From OAS926 sp035503715 (GTDB lineage Bacteria; Pseudomonadota; Alphaproteobacteria; Rhizobiales; Rhizobiaceae), in NCBI GenBank assembly GCA_035503715.1, contig DATJTE010000180.1, positions 1-64,000 on the forward strand: a stretch of DNA of 64,000 bases, written 5' to 3'. Of the stretch, positions 44,576 to 55,140 are shown one piece after another. The notes beneath the pieces are model-generated. The model made no database searches. It was given only the letters and a program-made list of their open reading frames with translations, and was not told the origin of the DNA. Made by a program: the position numbers and the translations under genes. Position 1 is the stretch's first letter. Each line of letters begins with the position of its first letter.

Positions 44576-44601
44576 CCCTCTCCCCGTGAACGGGGAGAGG
44601 G
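44576..44601. repeat. REP-like palindrome (CCCTCTCCCCG family)
   Basis: CCCTCTCCCCG and CGGGGAGAGGG as 11-bp perfect arms around TGAA, between two convergent genes. Related copies lie at 47215-47240 and 61539-61565. Confidence 0.8.
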
Positions 44602-44620
44602 GACTGGCGCAGCGCCGCGC

Positions 44621-45658
44621 TCATTCGGCGGCAACCCGGCGCGGCGTGCGCAGATCGCGCACGCCGGCCATCTCGACAAATTTCGTCGCCGCGTCCCAGA
44701 GATAATCGCCGTAGAGGAACGGCTCGAACTTTTCGCCGCCGGAAATCGGCAGCGGCGCGATCAGCGCATCGGCGCGCGGCTCGTAGAAGAAGGGAATGGA
44801 GAAGCGCTGGCTGTTCGGCGCAATGACGCGATGCGCGGTGGCCTGCACGACGCCGCCGGTCCAGCGCTCCAAGAGCTTGCCGAAATTGACAGCGAGCATG
44901 CCATCCGCCGGCGGCACGTCGAGCCATTCGCCGGCATGGTTCTTCGCCTGCAGGCCTTCGACGCCATCCTGCGCGAGCAGCGTGACGAAACCGGAATCGG
45001 CGTGCTCGCGGCCGATGATCAGCCGCTTCTCGCCCTTGTGCTCGACCCAGTAGTCCGGCGAGGAGAGATCGACCGCGCCACCCGCCTGCCGCAGTGGATA
45101 GCGGATCAGGCGCAGCGTCGAGATGCCGCCGCGAAAATGATCGTCGAAGGTTTTCTCATCCAGCTTCAGGCTGCGTGCGATGGAGGCCATCAGCGCCGCG
45201 CCGACCTTTTCCATCGCGTGGTAGTAGCGCGCAGCCGCATCGCGCCAGCCGGGCAGGTCAGCCTCGGCGGGCAGCGGCGTCTTTTCGAGCAGCGGATCTG
45301 ACGGGTCGTATGCGGCGCCGGCGTGGGCGACGTCCGGCCCCATGTCGATGCCCTCCTTGTAGGAGATGGCGGTGGGCTGCAGGGGGAACCAGCCGCGATA
45401 ATAGTTCGTCTTCGACGGGTCGAAATTCCAGCGCAGCATCTTTGCCTTTTCCGCATCCGGCAGGGCGAAGATCTTCAAGAGCTCGGCGCGACGGGAGCCG
45501 GTGAGCAGCTCGGCGCCGGGAAAACCGCTTACCGTCATGAAGCCGATGCCGGAGGCCGCCGCGAAGATTTTTGCGTCGGCGGCATCGCGCTCCGGCGAGG
45601 CCGGGCCGAACAAAGGGGCAAGGTCGATCGCGGGTATGGAACTGGCGCTGGTCTGCAT
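44621..45658 (-). CDS. Isopenicillin N synthase-family 2-oxoglutarate/Fe(II) oxygenase
   Basis: 345 residues from ATG 45658 with GGAGGAC upstream. The double-stranded beta-helix iron site is complete: His219 and Asp221 (REHADSG) and His276 (ATAHRV), with the R285-x-S287 2-oxoglutarate pair in RFSIPFFY. The N-terminal DIOX_N part is present. It may oxidise a small amine or acid; related bacterial enzymes are rarely characterised. Confidence 0.9.
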   Translation of the reverse strand: MQTSASSIPAIDLAPLFGPASPERDAADAKIFAAASGIGFMTVSGFPGAELLTGSRRAELLKIFALPDAEKAKMLRWNFDPSKTNYYRGWFPLQPTAISYKEGIDMGPDVAHAGAAYDPSDPLLEKTPLPAEADLPGWRDAAARYYHAMEKVGAALMASIARSLKLDEKTFDDHFRGGISTLRLIRYPLRQAGGAVDLSSPDYWVEHKGEKRLIIGREHADSGFVTLLAQDGVEGLQAKNHAGEWLDVPPADGMLAVNFGKLLERWTGGVVQATAHRVIAPNSQRFSIPFFYEPRADALIAPLPISGGEKFEPFLYGDYLWDAATKFVEMAGVRDLRTPRRVAAE

Positions 45659-45846
45659 GATGTCCTCCGAGGCGATCAAGCTTAGGCCGGCCATTGCACC
45701 ACGGCGACACAATACCGGCATGGCGCTGTCGGATTTATCTCGCTCAGCAAATTCGCACGATCGTTTGAATGCGCGTGCAGACTGTTACTACAGGTTAAGT
45801 GTTCGCGCCTAAGGGTGCGGCCGGGCTTTCTGGTTTGGGGATTTTG

Positions 45847-46362
45847 ATGAGCGGCGGAAAAGCAGCCGGGGCGGGCGATGGCGCGCCCAAGAAAAAATTG
45901 CCGCTGGTGAAGATCGCGATCCTTGCGCTTGGCTCCCTGCTCGCCGCCGGCGGCGGTTATGCCGGCTGGACGGTGTTTCTGGCAGCGCCCGCTGAGGCTC
46001 ATGAGGGGGCGAAGGCCGCCGAGGTGGCCGCGCCGGACACGATGCATGTCGCCGCGATCGACTATTCGGTGGCGGCGGAGAACTCCTACACCTATTCGCT
46101 GGCGCTCTCGGTGATGCTGAACAAGATGTGCGGCACGCGATCGCCCAAGGCGTTGGCGGCGCAGGCCGCCAAGGAGATGCAGAGCGACGGCACGCTCGTA
46201 CATCTCTCCTGGGAAGCGGCCTACCGGCGCATGGGGACACTCGGCGTCAGCTCCTGCGACTACATGATCTCCGAGATCACCAGCGCCAACGAGAAAGCCC
46301 GCGCGGCGCAGCGCGCCGCGGCGGAGGCCGCGAAGAAGGCGGAAGGCGGCGGCGGGCATTAA
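45847..46362 (+). CDS. Membrane-anchored periplasmic protein, paralog B
   Basis: 171 residues from ATG 45847, with TGGGGA upstream. A Lys-rich cytoplasmic start (PKKKLPLVK), a membrane helix (about 20-45), and a periplasmic domain with cysteines in NKMCGTR and SSCDYM that aligns with the gene at 41917. The C-terminus is a charged Ala/Lys helix ending GGGGH. The FliL-like start is probably coincidental. Confidence 0.75.
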   Translation: MSGGKAAGAGDGAPKKKLPLVKIAILALGSLLAAGGGYAGWTVFLAAPAEAHEGAKAAEVAAPDTMHVAAIDYSVAAENSYTYSLALSVMLNKMCGTRSPKALAAQAAKEMQSDGTLVHLSWEAAYRRMGTLGVSSCDYMISEITSANEKARAAQRAAAEAAKKAEGGGGH

Positions 46363-46721
46363 TTCCTGTCCGGCTCCGCGAACGGAGAGACAGCCGGCAG
46401 GTTCTCGAACATCTTCCACGCGTCCGTGAAGGACGGCCACTCGAACTCGATTTCGTCCGGGAAGGGCTTGAAACCCCACGTCGCGACACCGTTCCTGCCG
46501 AAATAGAGATCGCGCAGATCATCCGGATGGATGCGGCCGAGAAACCAGGTCATCACGTCCGACAGCAGGATCGCGCGCGGCGACACCTCGCCATTGTCGC
46601 CCGGCACTTCGTGCAGGCAGATGCAGGCGGCCTTGAGCGACGTGCGGACGAGCTTGCGAAGCGCGGCGTCGACCTCCGGCGACCGTTTCTCCGATGGGTT
46701 GCCTGTTTTCTTTCGTCTCAT
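46359..46721 (-). CDS. Hypothetical protein
   Basis: 120 residues from ATG 46721, which has AAGGAA upstream; a further ATG at 46748 lacks a ribosome site. The basic N-terminus (RRKKTGNPSEK) leads into a soluble, Trp/Phe-rich domain ending FENLPAVSPF. No family recognised. The stop overlaps that of the convergent paralog B gene by 4 bp. Confidence 0.65.
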   Translation of the reverse strand: MRRKKTGNPSEKRSPEVDAALRKLVRTSLKAACICLHEVPGDNGEVSPRAILLSDVMTWFLGRIHPDDLRDLYFGRNGVATWGFKPFPDEIEFEWPSFTDAWKMFENLPAVSPFAEPDRN

Positions 46722-47214
46722 GCTTGCGGTTCCTTGTGTTTGAGACATGCCCGGGCGTTCTCGCGCCTCGCGGCCGAGTCATGAGATGTGGGAGGCGGCG
46801 CAGGGCTTTGCGTCCGTTATTATTTTTATTCGACGCGCTGCCCTGCGCCGCCGGCGTTTTCCCCCGTGCCGGCACCGGCCCATCGCCTTGATCCCCGTTC
46901 GGGTGGGGAGGCGCGGGCGCTCAGCCCGGCTCGGGGCCGGAGCCTTCTCCGCTTACCGTTGCGGAGAACAACTCTGGCGCCACACTTGCCTGAGCGCCGG
47001 TTGTACACCCGTTCCCACTGGCAAGCTGCCGAGCGCATTATCCTCCGGGGGCCTACCCCCGTGGACGAGATACGGGTTCGCGGCATGCAGATTTTTTTCT
47101 GCTGACAGGGCAAGCGATTGAAATCGCGGAGATTTATTTTCGGATGTCAGGAGAGATGGAGAAAATCTGTCCACGTACAAAAGCTCACGCCAGCCAAATT
47201 GCCCCTCACCCTTA

Positions 47215-47240
47215 CCCTCTCCTCGCGAGCGGGGAGAGGG
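47215..47240. repeat. REP-like palindrome (CCCTCTCC family), copy 2
   Basis: CCCTCTCCTCG and CGGGGAGAGGG as 11-bp arms with one G-T-type mismatch around a 4-nt loop. Confidence 0.75.
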
Positions 47241-47326
47241 GGACGTCGGCGTCGGTGCGATGCGTTGGTGCGGGTGGCGTGGCGTCTGTGCGAGGCGGTG
47301 AGTTCGCGGCGGCGCTGGAGCCCTTC

Positions 47327-47526
47327 CCTTCTCCCCTTGTGGGAGAAGGTGGCCGAGCCGCAACGAAGTGTAGGCGAGGTCGGATGAGGGGTGCTGGACG
47401 GAGCGCCAATGTCTCATTTCTTCCAACACCCCTCATCAACGGCGGCATTCGCCGCCGGGGTCGCCTTTCTCGTGCTTGCTTCCTAGCAAGCCCGAGGGCG
47501 ACACCTTCTCCCACAAGGGGAGAAGG
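47327..47526. repeat. 200-bp nested palindrome
   Basis: The outer unit (47327-47349, a palindrome built on CCTTCTCCC) reappears as its exact reverse complement at 47504-47526. Inside it, 47383-47398 pairs with 47422-47437 with one mismatch, and smaller hairpins fill the rest. It has no coding frame and ends about 20 bp from the DUF1428 stop. Confidence 0.75.
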
Positions 47527-47547
47527 GAGGGCGTCGGCGCTCTGCAC

Positions 47548-47895
47548 CTATTCGTCGACGACCTGCTCGAAACCGCCCCAGAACATGCGCTTGCCGTCGA
47601 ACGGCATCTCATTGTTCTGGTTGGCGGGGTCCTCGCTCATCTTCTTGTTGGCGGCGTCGCGCGTGGCGCGGTCCGGATATTCGATCCACGAAAACACCGG
47701 CACCTCGTCGGGCTTGGCCTGCGTCGCCTTGTAGAAATCGGTCAACGCGCCCTTCGGCACGTCGTCGCCCCAGCACTCGACCAGACGCGTCGCGCCGAGC
47801 TTCTTGAAATAGCTGGCCGCTTCGGTCGCGTGCTTCACATAGGCCGCCTTGTTGGCCTTTGGCACCGCGGCGACAAATCCTTCGATGTAGGACAT
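47548..47895 (-). CDS. DUF1428 family protein
   Basis: 115 residues from ATG 47895 with AGAGGAG upstream. It begins MSYIEGFVAAVP and continues through ECWGDDVPKG and FSWIEYPDRATRDAA to the terminal PFDGKRMFWGGF, the DUF1428 pattern (ferredoxin-like/dimeric alpha-beta barrel fold). Function unknown. Confidence 0.92.
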   Translation of the reverse strand: MSYIEGFVAAVPKANKAAYVKHATEAASYFKKLGATRLVECWGDDVPKGALTDFYKATQAKPDEVPVFSWIEYPDRATRDAANKKMSEDPANQNNEMPFDGKRMFWGGFEQVVDE

Positions 47896-48215
47896 GGGGA
47901 TGCTCCTCTGGTTAGAGGAGAGGTAACGCGGGGAGGGGCGGGATGGTTCGGGGGATGAACTGAGCAACGATGCTTGTCAGCTTCCCATGTGAGCGTTGAT
48001 CGGGAAAATTCCCGGCACCGTGTCCCTTTTCACGATCTCATGCAGTCGGGAGTATGGGCAGTATGCAGGGGGCGTGAAGAGTTTAATGGAGTTGGCTTCT
48101 CCCTGAACCAGCGGATGCAAGTTGCTTCGAGTAAATTTCGCCGCCCGATAAATATCTAGGCTTAGAGATATTCTTCGCCTAAAAGGTTTATTCGTTTGCG
48201 CAATTAGCGCCAAAA
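47896..48215. other. Left border of the AT-rich island
   Basis: No gene is seen in 320 bp. Base composition falls sharply to the right of about 48120 and stays low through the kinase gene. No direct repeat, tRNA end or transposase remnant that would mark an insertion could be found by eye. Confidence 0.45.
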
Positions 48216-49418
48216 TTGTATGCAACTATTCGACAAGAGTTACGTCTGCCCTCTAATGCCTCGCGCGGTATGGGCAAGATGCGTTCCAGTCGGGGGGAAT
48301 CGTTGGCTATCAGGTTTCGGCTGGAGAACAGCCCGCTTAAGGCTGCGCATACCGCACTACTCAATCAATTTATCCGGCACATAGTATCGACGACCGAACT
48401 CAGCGAGTCGGAGGATGACTTCGACATGACGAGAATTTCTATTGGCATATCTCGTTCCGATAAGCTGTTCGTGCAGTCGAAAACTTCCTATCCTTATTTT
48501 GTAAAAATTGGAGAGGCTAAGAATATAAAAAGGGAAGACAGCAAATATGGGCAGGCTGCAAGGAAAATACCTGCGCTGTCGATCCCTCCAAAGGAAATTC
48601 TTTTAGAAGACAAGATAAATAACGTCGCCCTGATTTCTTTTCGCTATGTGACTGGAAGCCATAGGCAAGATAACCCAGCCTCTTTGTTCTATCATTATCA
48701 AAGTATGGACGTTTATGATGTAATGTCGCTAATAGATGACCTATTCCATGCTGTCCTCCATGATTTCCATTCGTTTAGGACAGCAAAATATGAGTCTCAC
48801 GAAGTTCCTTCGCTTGATGAAAGTATTTTTAAAAATGACAGGCGAGATGAATCTCTAAACAAGATGGTCGAAAAGTATAACAATTTTGTCTCCAGAGACC
48901 TTAGATATATTTCAGCGATTGGGCCAATACATGGTGATTTGCATACAGAGAACATATTAGTCGGTCGGTACGATAACCCAATCCTAATAGATTTTGAAAT
49001 GTCGCTGCAAGATAACTGTTTACTTAAGGATTTTGCTGAATTTGAAATAGCTTTACTTCTAGCGGTTGCTACAACATCCTTTGACGAGATTGAGGACGAA
49101 GTAAGCGCATTTTACAAGAATCGGCTGATATTTGGTCTTGGCGGAATAGGCAAATTCCCATCCTCTGCGTCCCGAATTCGCGCGAATTTATGTGAAAGTT
49201 TATCAGAAATGTGCCGGGCGCGGGGCTTGGACATGCCAGGGGTATTTAGAGAAGCGGCAATTGTCTATCGTATATATCTGCTAAGATACCTTTGCTTCTA
49301 CGCACGCATTGCGAACCTTAACCAAACCGGCATGATACGACGCGGAATTATTTCTCTCTTCGAAGATGTATTTAATATCTTATATGAACGGCTGCCTGCT
49401 GAGCCTAAGCTGATTTAG
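48216..49418 (+). CDS. Kinase-fold phosphotransferase-like protein on AT-rich island
   Basis: About 400 residues from TTG 48216; other in-frame starts are ATG 48270, ATG 48279 and TTG 48303, the last with GGGGGGAA in front. The APH/choline-kinase-type catalytic loop HGDLHTEN (239-246, Asp241 and Asn246) and the metal-binding D259 (LIDFE) are intact, and K97 (FVKIGE) may be the ATP lysine. Large helical insertions separate the lobes. Codon use and composition differ strongly from all neighbours: 48481-48540 has 18 G/C in 60 bases. It is probably acquired. It could belong to the kinase-like ternary complex-associated (TCAD9-type) domains of conflict systems; I am not sure. Confidence 0.75.
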   Translation: MYATIRQELRLPSNASRGMGKMRSSRGESLAIRFRLENSPLKAAHTALLNQFIRHIVSTTELSESEDDFDMTRISIGISRSDKLFVQSKTSYPYFVKIGEAKNIKREDSKYGQAARKIPALSIPPKEILLEDKINNVALISFRYVTGSHRQDNPASLFYHYQSMDVYDVMSLIDDLFHAVLHDFHSFRTAKYESHEVPSLDESIFKNDRRDESLNKMVEKYNNFVSRDLRYISAIGPIHGDLHTENILVGRYDNPILIDFEMSLQDNCLLKDFAEFEIALLLAVATTSFDEIEDEVSAFYKNRLIFGLGGIGKFPSSASRIRANLCESLSEMCRARGLDMPGVFREAAIVYRIYLLRYLCFYARIANLNQTGMIRRGIISLFEDVFNILYERLPAEPKLI

Positions 49419-49479
49419 CTACGAAGTTCTAAGAGAGGATAGAAGCGTGCCAACGTCGCGCTTCCAGGAGTTCGCCATG

Positions 49480-49932
49480 CTCGTTCCGCTGCCGCTTGAA
49501 GGGTCGTGCCGGTGCGGGCGGGTGAAGGTGCGCGTCACCAAGCAGCCGCTGATCACCTGCGCCTGCCATTGCCACGGCTGCCAGAAGATGTCGGCCAGCG
49601 CGTTCTCGCTGACCACGATGTTTCCGAGTGACGGCTTCGAGGTGATCGAGGGCGAGACGGTGATCGGCGGCATGCGCGGGCCGCGGCTCCTGCACAATCA
49701 CTGCCCCTGGTGTCTCTCCTGGATGTTCACGCGCATCGCCGACCGCGACGACTTCGTCAATGTGCGGCCGACCATGTTCGACAATCCCGTTTGGGCGCAC
49801 CCCTACATGGAGACGATGGTCTCGGAGCGGCTGCCGTTCGGCGAGACGGGCGCGGTGGAGAGCTTTGACGCGTTTCCGGAGGCGGAGGACTATGAGCGGC
49901 TGATGGCGGCCTACCGGGCGTGGGCGGGGTAG
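49480..49932 (+). CDS. GFA family protein (CENP-V/glutathione-dependent formaldehyde-activating fold)
   Basis: 150 residues from ATG 49480 with AGGAG upstream. The zinc ligands of the family are present: GSCRCG (10-15), CACHCHGCQ (27-35) and HCPWC near 80. Members bind zinc and some add glutathione to formaldehyde; most are uncharacterised. It lies directly after the AT-rich kinase but has normal high GC. Confidence 0.92.
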   Translation, partial: LVPLPLEGSCRCGRVKVRVTKQPLITCACHCHGCQKMSASAFSLTTMFPSDGFEVIEGETVIGGMRGPRLLHNHCPWCLSWMFTRIADRDDFVNVRPTMFDNPVWAHPYMETMVSERLPFGETGAVESFDAFPEAEDYERLMAAYRAWAG

Positions 49933-49960
49933 GGCGGCCGTACGAAGGGTCGACCCCCTC

Positions 49961-50000
49961 ACCGGTTTGCCAGCGGCGGCGAAGCCGCCGGGCAAACCTC
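49961..50000. repeat. Palindromic repeat after GFA gene
   Basis: GGTTTGCC (49964-49971) pairs with GGCAAACC (49991-49998), with an inner stem CGGCGGC/GCCGCCG. A second GC-rich inverted segment follows up to about 50022. It interrupts the end of the secreted-protein remnant. Confidence 0.65.
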
Positions 50001-50376
50001 CTCTCCCCAGAGGGGCGAGGAAATAGCCGCGAAGCTTCCCGCTATTCCGGCGTTTCGAAACCGGGGCCTCGGTCTGGCAGTCGTCCGGGTCGCCGCCGAG
50101 CAGGTCGTACACCTCCGGGCTGAACGTGATCGGCACGAAGCCGAAGCCGGGGATCACCTGGTCGAAGGTGCAGACATAGGTGACGTTGCCCTGCTGCGCG
50201 GCGGCAGGGAGCGTGATCGCGAGTGCGGCAAGCGCGCCGGCGAGCGTGATGCGGATCGTGGACATGGTCGTTCTCCTTTCGAAGCAGCCACCATATCGGT
50301 TACCCGCCAGATGCGCGGATGGATGCAGCGGGAGGAGAAAGATTGGAGTTTAAGGAGTGGAGCGTTTGCGCCTGAA

Positions 50377-50658
50377 TCAAGCGGCGTCGGCGAGAGACGG
50401 TGAAGGGGATACAGCGGCGACCACGGCGTCGCGTGACCAGTCCATGAATTCACGGTCGAGCCGAAGCTGATCAAGTGTGCGCGGATTGGGACGGCTTCCC
50501 TTCCAGTCCTCGAAGGCAAAGCCGAGTGCGACGCCGGCCTCGTGAAGCGCCTCGTCAAGCGTATCCGCGACGGCAGTCACGCCCGGAACATCGGGGAATG
50601 ACACGCCGTAGCCGCTTGCGGCTTCTTTGTGGATCAGGGCGATGTAGTGCGTCGTCAT
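50377..50658 (-). CDS. hicB: HicB-family antitoxin, short form
   Basis: A 93-residue partial-RNase-H-fold antitoxin (HYIALIHKEAASGYGVSFPDVPG, DTLDEALHEA). It ends just after the fold (DAVVAAV) and lacks the C-terminal ribbon-helix-helix or HTH domain that many HicB proteins of about 130 residues use to bind their own promoter. It begins 1 bp after the hicA stop and should neutralise HicA. Confidence 0.9.
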   Translation of the reverse strand: MTTHYIALIHKEAASGYGVSFPDVPGVTAVADTLDEALHEAGVALGFAFEDWKGSRPNPRTLDQLRLDREFMDWSRDAVVAAVSPSPSLADAA

Positions 50659-50659
50659 T

Positions 50660-50851
50660 TCAGTCTTTCCGCCATCCCGTCTGCGCGTAAATCGACCGGA
50701 CAGTACCCAGTGGAATATCCTTGCGAGGATGGGTTACGATTACCGTGCGACCGTCTGTGTGCCGGTATTTGTGATGGGAACCACGCACCGACACCAGCGC
50801 GAAACCATCCTGCTGCAAGCGCCTGATGATATCGCGGCTGTCCTTCAGCAT
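50660..50851 (-). CDS. hicA: HicA-family mRNA interferase toxin
   Basis: A 63-residue dsRBD-like toxin with the catalytic His in GSHHKYRH (H26) and the family end HPRKDIPLGTVRSIYAQTG. It inhibits translation by cleaving mRNA. The ATG at 50851 lies 6 bp after the carB stop, and its ribosome site (GTAGGA) contains that stop codon, so its translation is likely coupled to carB. Order toxin then antitoxin, usual for hicAB. Confidence 0.92.
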   Translation of the reverse strand: MLKDSRDIIRRLQQDGFALVSVRGSHHKYRHTDGRTVIVTHPRKDIPLGTVRSIYAQTGWRKD

Positions 50852-50857
50852 CAATTC

Positions 50858-54349
<3,492 letters not shown>

Positions 54350-54388
54350 GATAGGTCCGGCTCTTTCATGGCGTGCCGGATGAGAGGA

Positions 54389-54450
54389 CCCCACCCGGCC
54401 CGCGCTTCGCGCCGGGCCACCCTCCCCTCAAGGGGGAGGGAGCTGGCGCC
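54389..54450. repeat. GC-rich palindromic repeat upstream of carB
   Basis: CCACCCGG-GCGCTTCGCGCC-type hairpin followed by a CCCTC/GAGGG hairpin and AGCTGGCGCC. The same composite occurs at 62365-62418 in slightly shorter form. Confidence 0.7.
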
Positions 54451-54547
54451 GCGATTCTTCGATTGTCAGGCTAGGCGCGCTCTATAGGGTAGGGGGCGGG
54501 GGAATGGAACCCCGGAAATGCGGCCTTGTCCACGCAGCGCCGGAGAG

Positions 54548-54841
54548 TCAGGCCGGCTTGCCGAAGAGGCGGCGCGCACCGATGAAGATCGCGCACCAGA
54601 TGGCTGTGGCGATGAGTTCATAGAGGAACGCCATCCAGGCATAGGGCCGCCCGCTTTCGCCGGCAGGCCAGACCAGCCAGACGAGGATGAAGATGCCATT
54701 CAGGGCGAGCGCCAGCGCGATACGGATCGCGACCGGCCAATCCCGCCTGATCCAGAACATGAAGGTCGCCGCCGCCAGCCATGTGGCCGGATCGAGCATC
54801 ACCTTCAGGACATTCTGCGAATAGGCTGCTGCTTCGTACAT
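54548..54841 (-). CDS. Small integral membrane protein
   Basis: 97 residues from ATG 54841, with GAGAGA upstream. Three hydrophobic helices (around 19-35, 43-62 and 70-88) with short Arg/Asp loops (WIRRDW, GARRLFG). No family recognised. It is divergent from the autotransporter gene. Confidence 0.7.
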   Translation of the reverse strand: MYEAAAYSQNVLKVMLDPATWLAAATFMFWIRRDWPVAIRIALALALNGIFILVWLVWPAGESGRPYAWMAFLYELIATAIWCAIFIGARRLFGKPA

Positions 54842-55140
54842 GAATGATGTCTCTCGTCTTCGTTGCCGTGGCGTTCTGGCCCGGACCGACGCGCCGACCG
54901 ACCGGGATCCCATCGCGAACCGTGCGTGTCCAGGCCATAGCTTGAAAGCGCGAGCACGGTGTGGACGCATAAATTGTTAACTTTCCACGTCAGTTTGTGT
55001 CGCGCTGTTCTTTAACGCGTGCAAGTCTGCGAGCCTACATTGTGCGGTCGAGTCGCGCTCGATGCTATGGACCTCTTGCCCCCAGAGTGTCTCTCGAGCC
55101 AGCGGTCGTGACCTTAGCCGGGCGGGGGCCAGGCGAGGAC

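Larger units (their letters stand above)
46722..47547. other. Gene-free, repeat-rich 0.8-kb interval
   Basis: Open frames exist on both strands, but none has a ribosome site, family motif or plausible composition. The right part is taken up by palindromic repeats (listed separately). The left part (about 46750-47110) is GC-rich with several small hairpins, ends in a T7 run, and has no assignable function. Confidence 0.5.
49429..50265 (-). pseudogene. Secreted-protein start whose frame runs antisense through GFA gene
   Basis: The first 65-70 residues look real: AAAGGAG ribosome site, signal peptide (MSTIRITLAGALAALAITL, cut after AAA), and a Cys-containing mature start (VTYVCTFDQV, DDCQTEA). 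At about 50040 the frame enters a palindromic repeat (APLGRGGLPGGF) and then continues antisense to the GFA gene with shadow-like Arg/Pro-rich sequence to 49429. The likely reading is a small secreted protein whose native 3' end was replaced by a repeat insertion. Confidence 0.4.

Noticed and set aside
41917..46362. FliL-like start of the two membrane-anchored paralogs as a flagellar link
   Set aside because: Only the charged-start-plus-helix topology is shared; the periplasmic domains do not show FliL motifs and no flagellar gene is near.
46747..47121. 124-residue + strand frame in the repeat-rich gap
   Set aside because: No ribosome site, Cys/Arg/Pro-rich shadow-like composition, and competing frames on the other strand.
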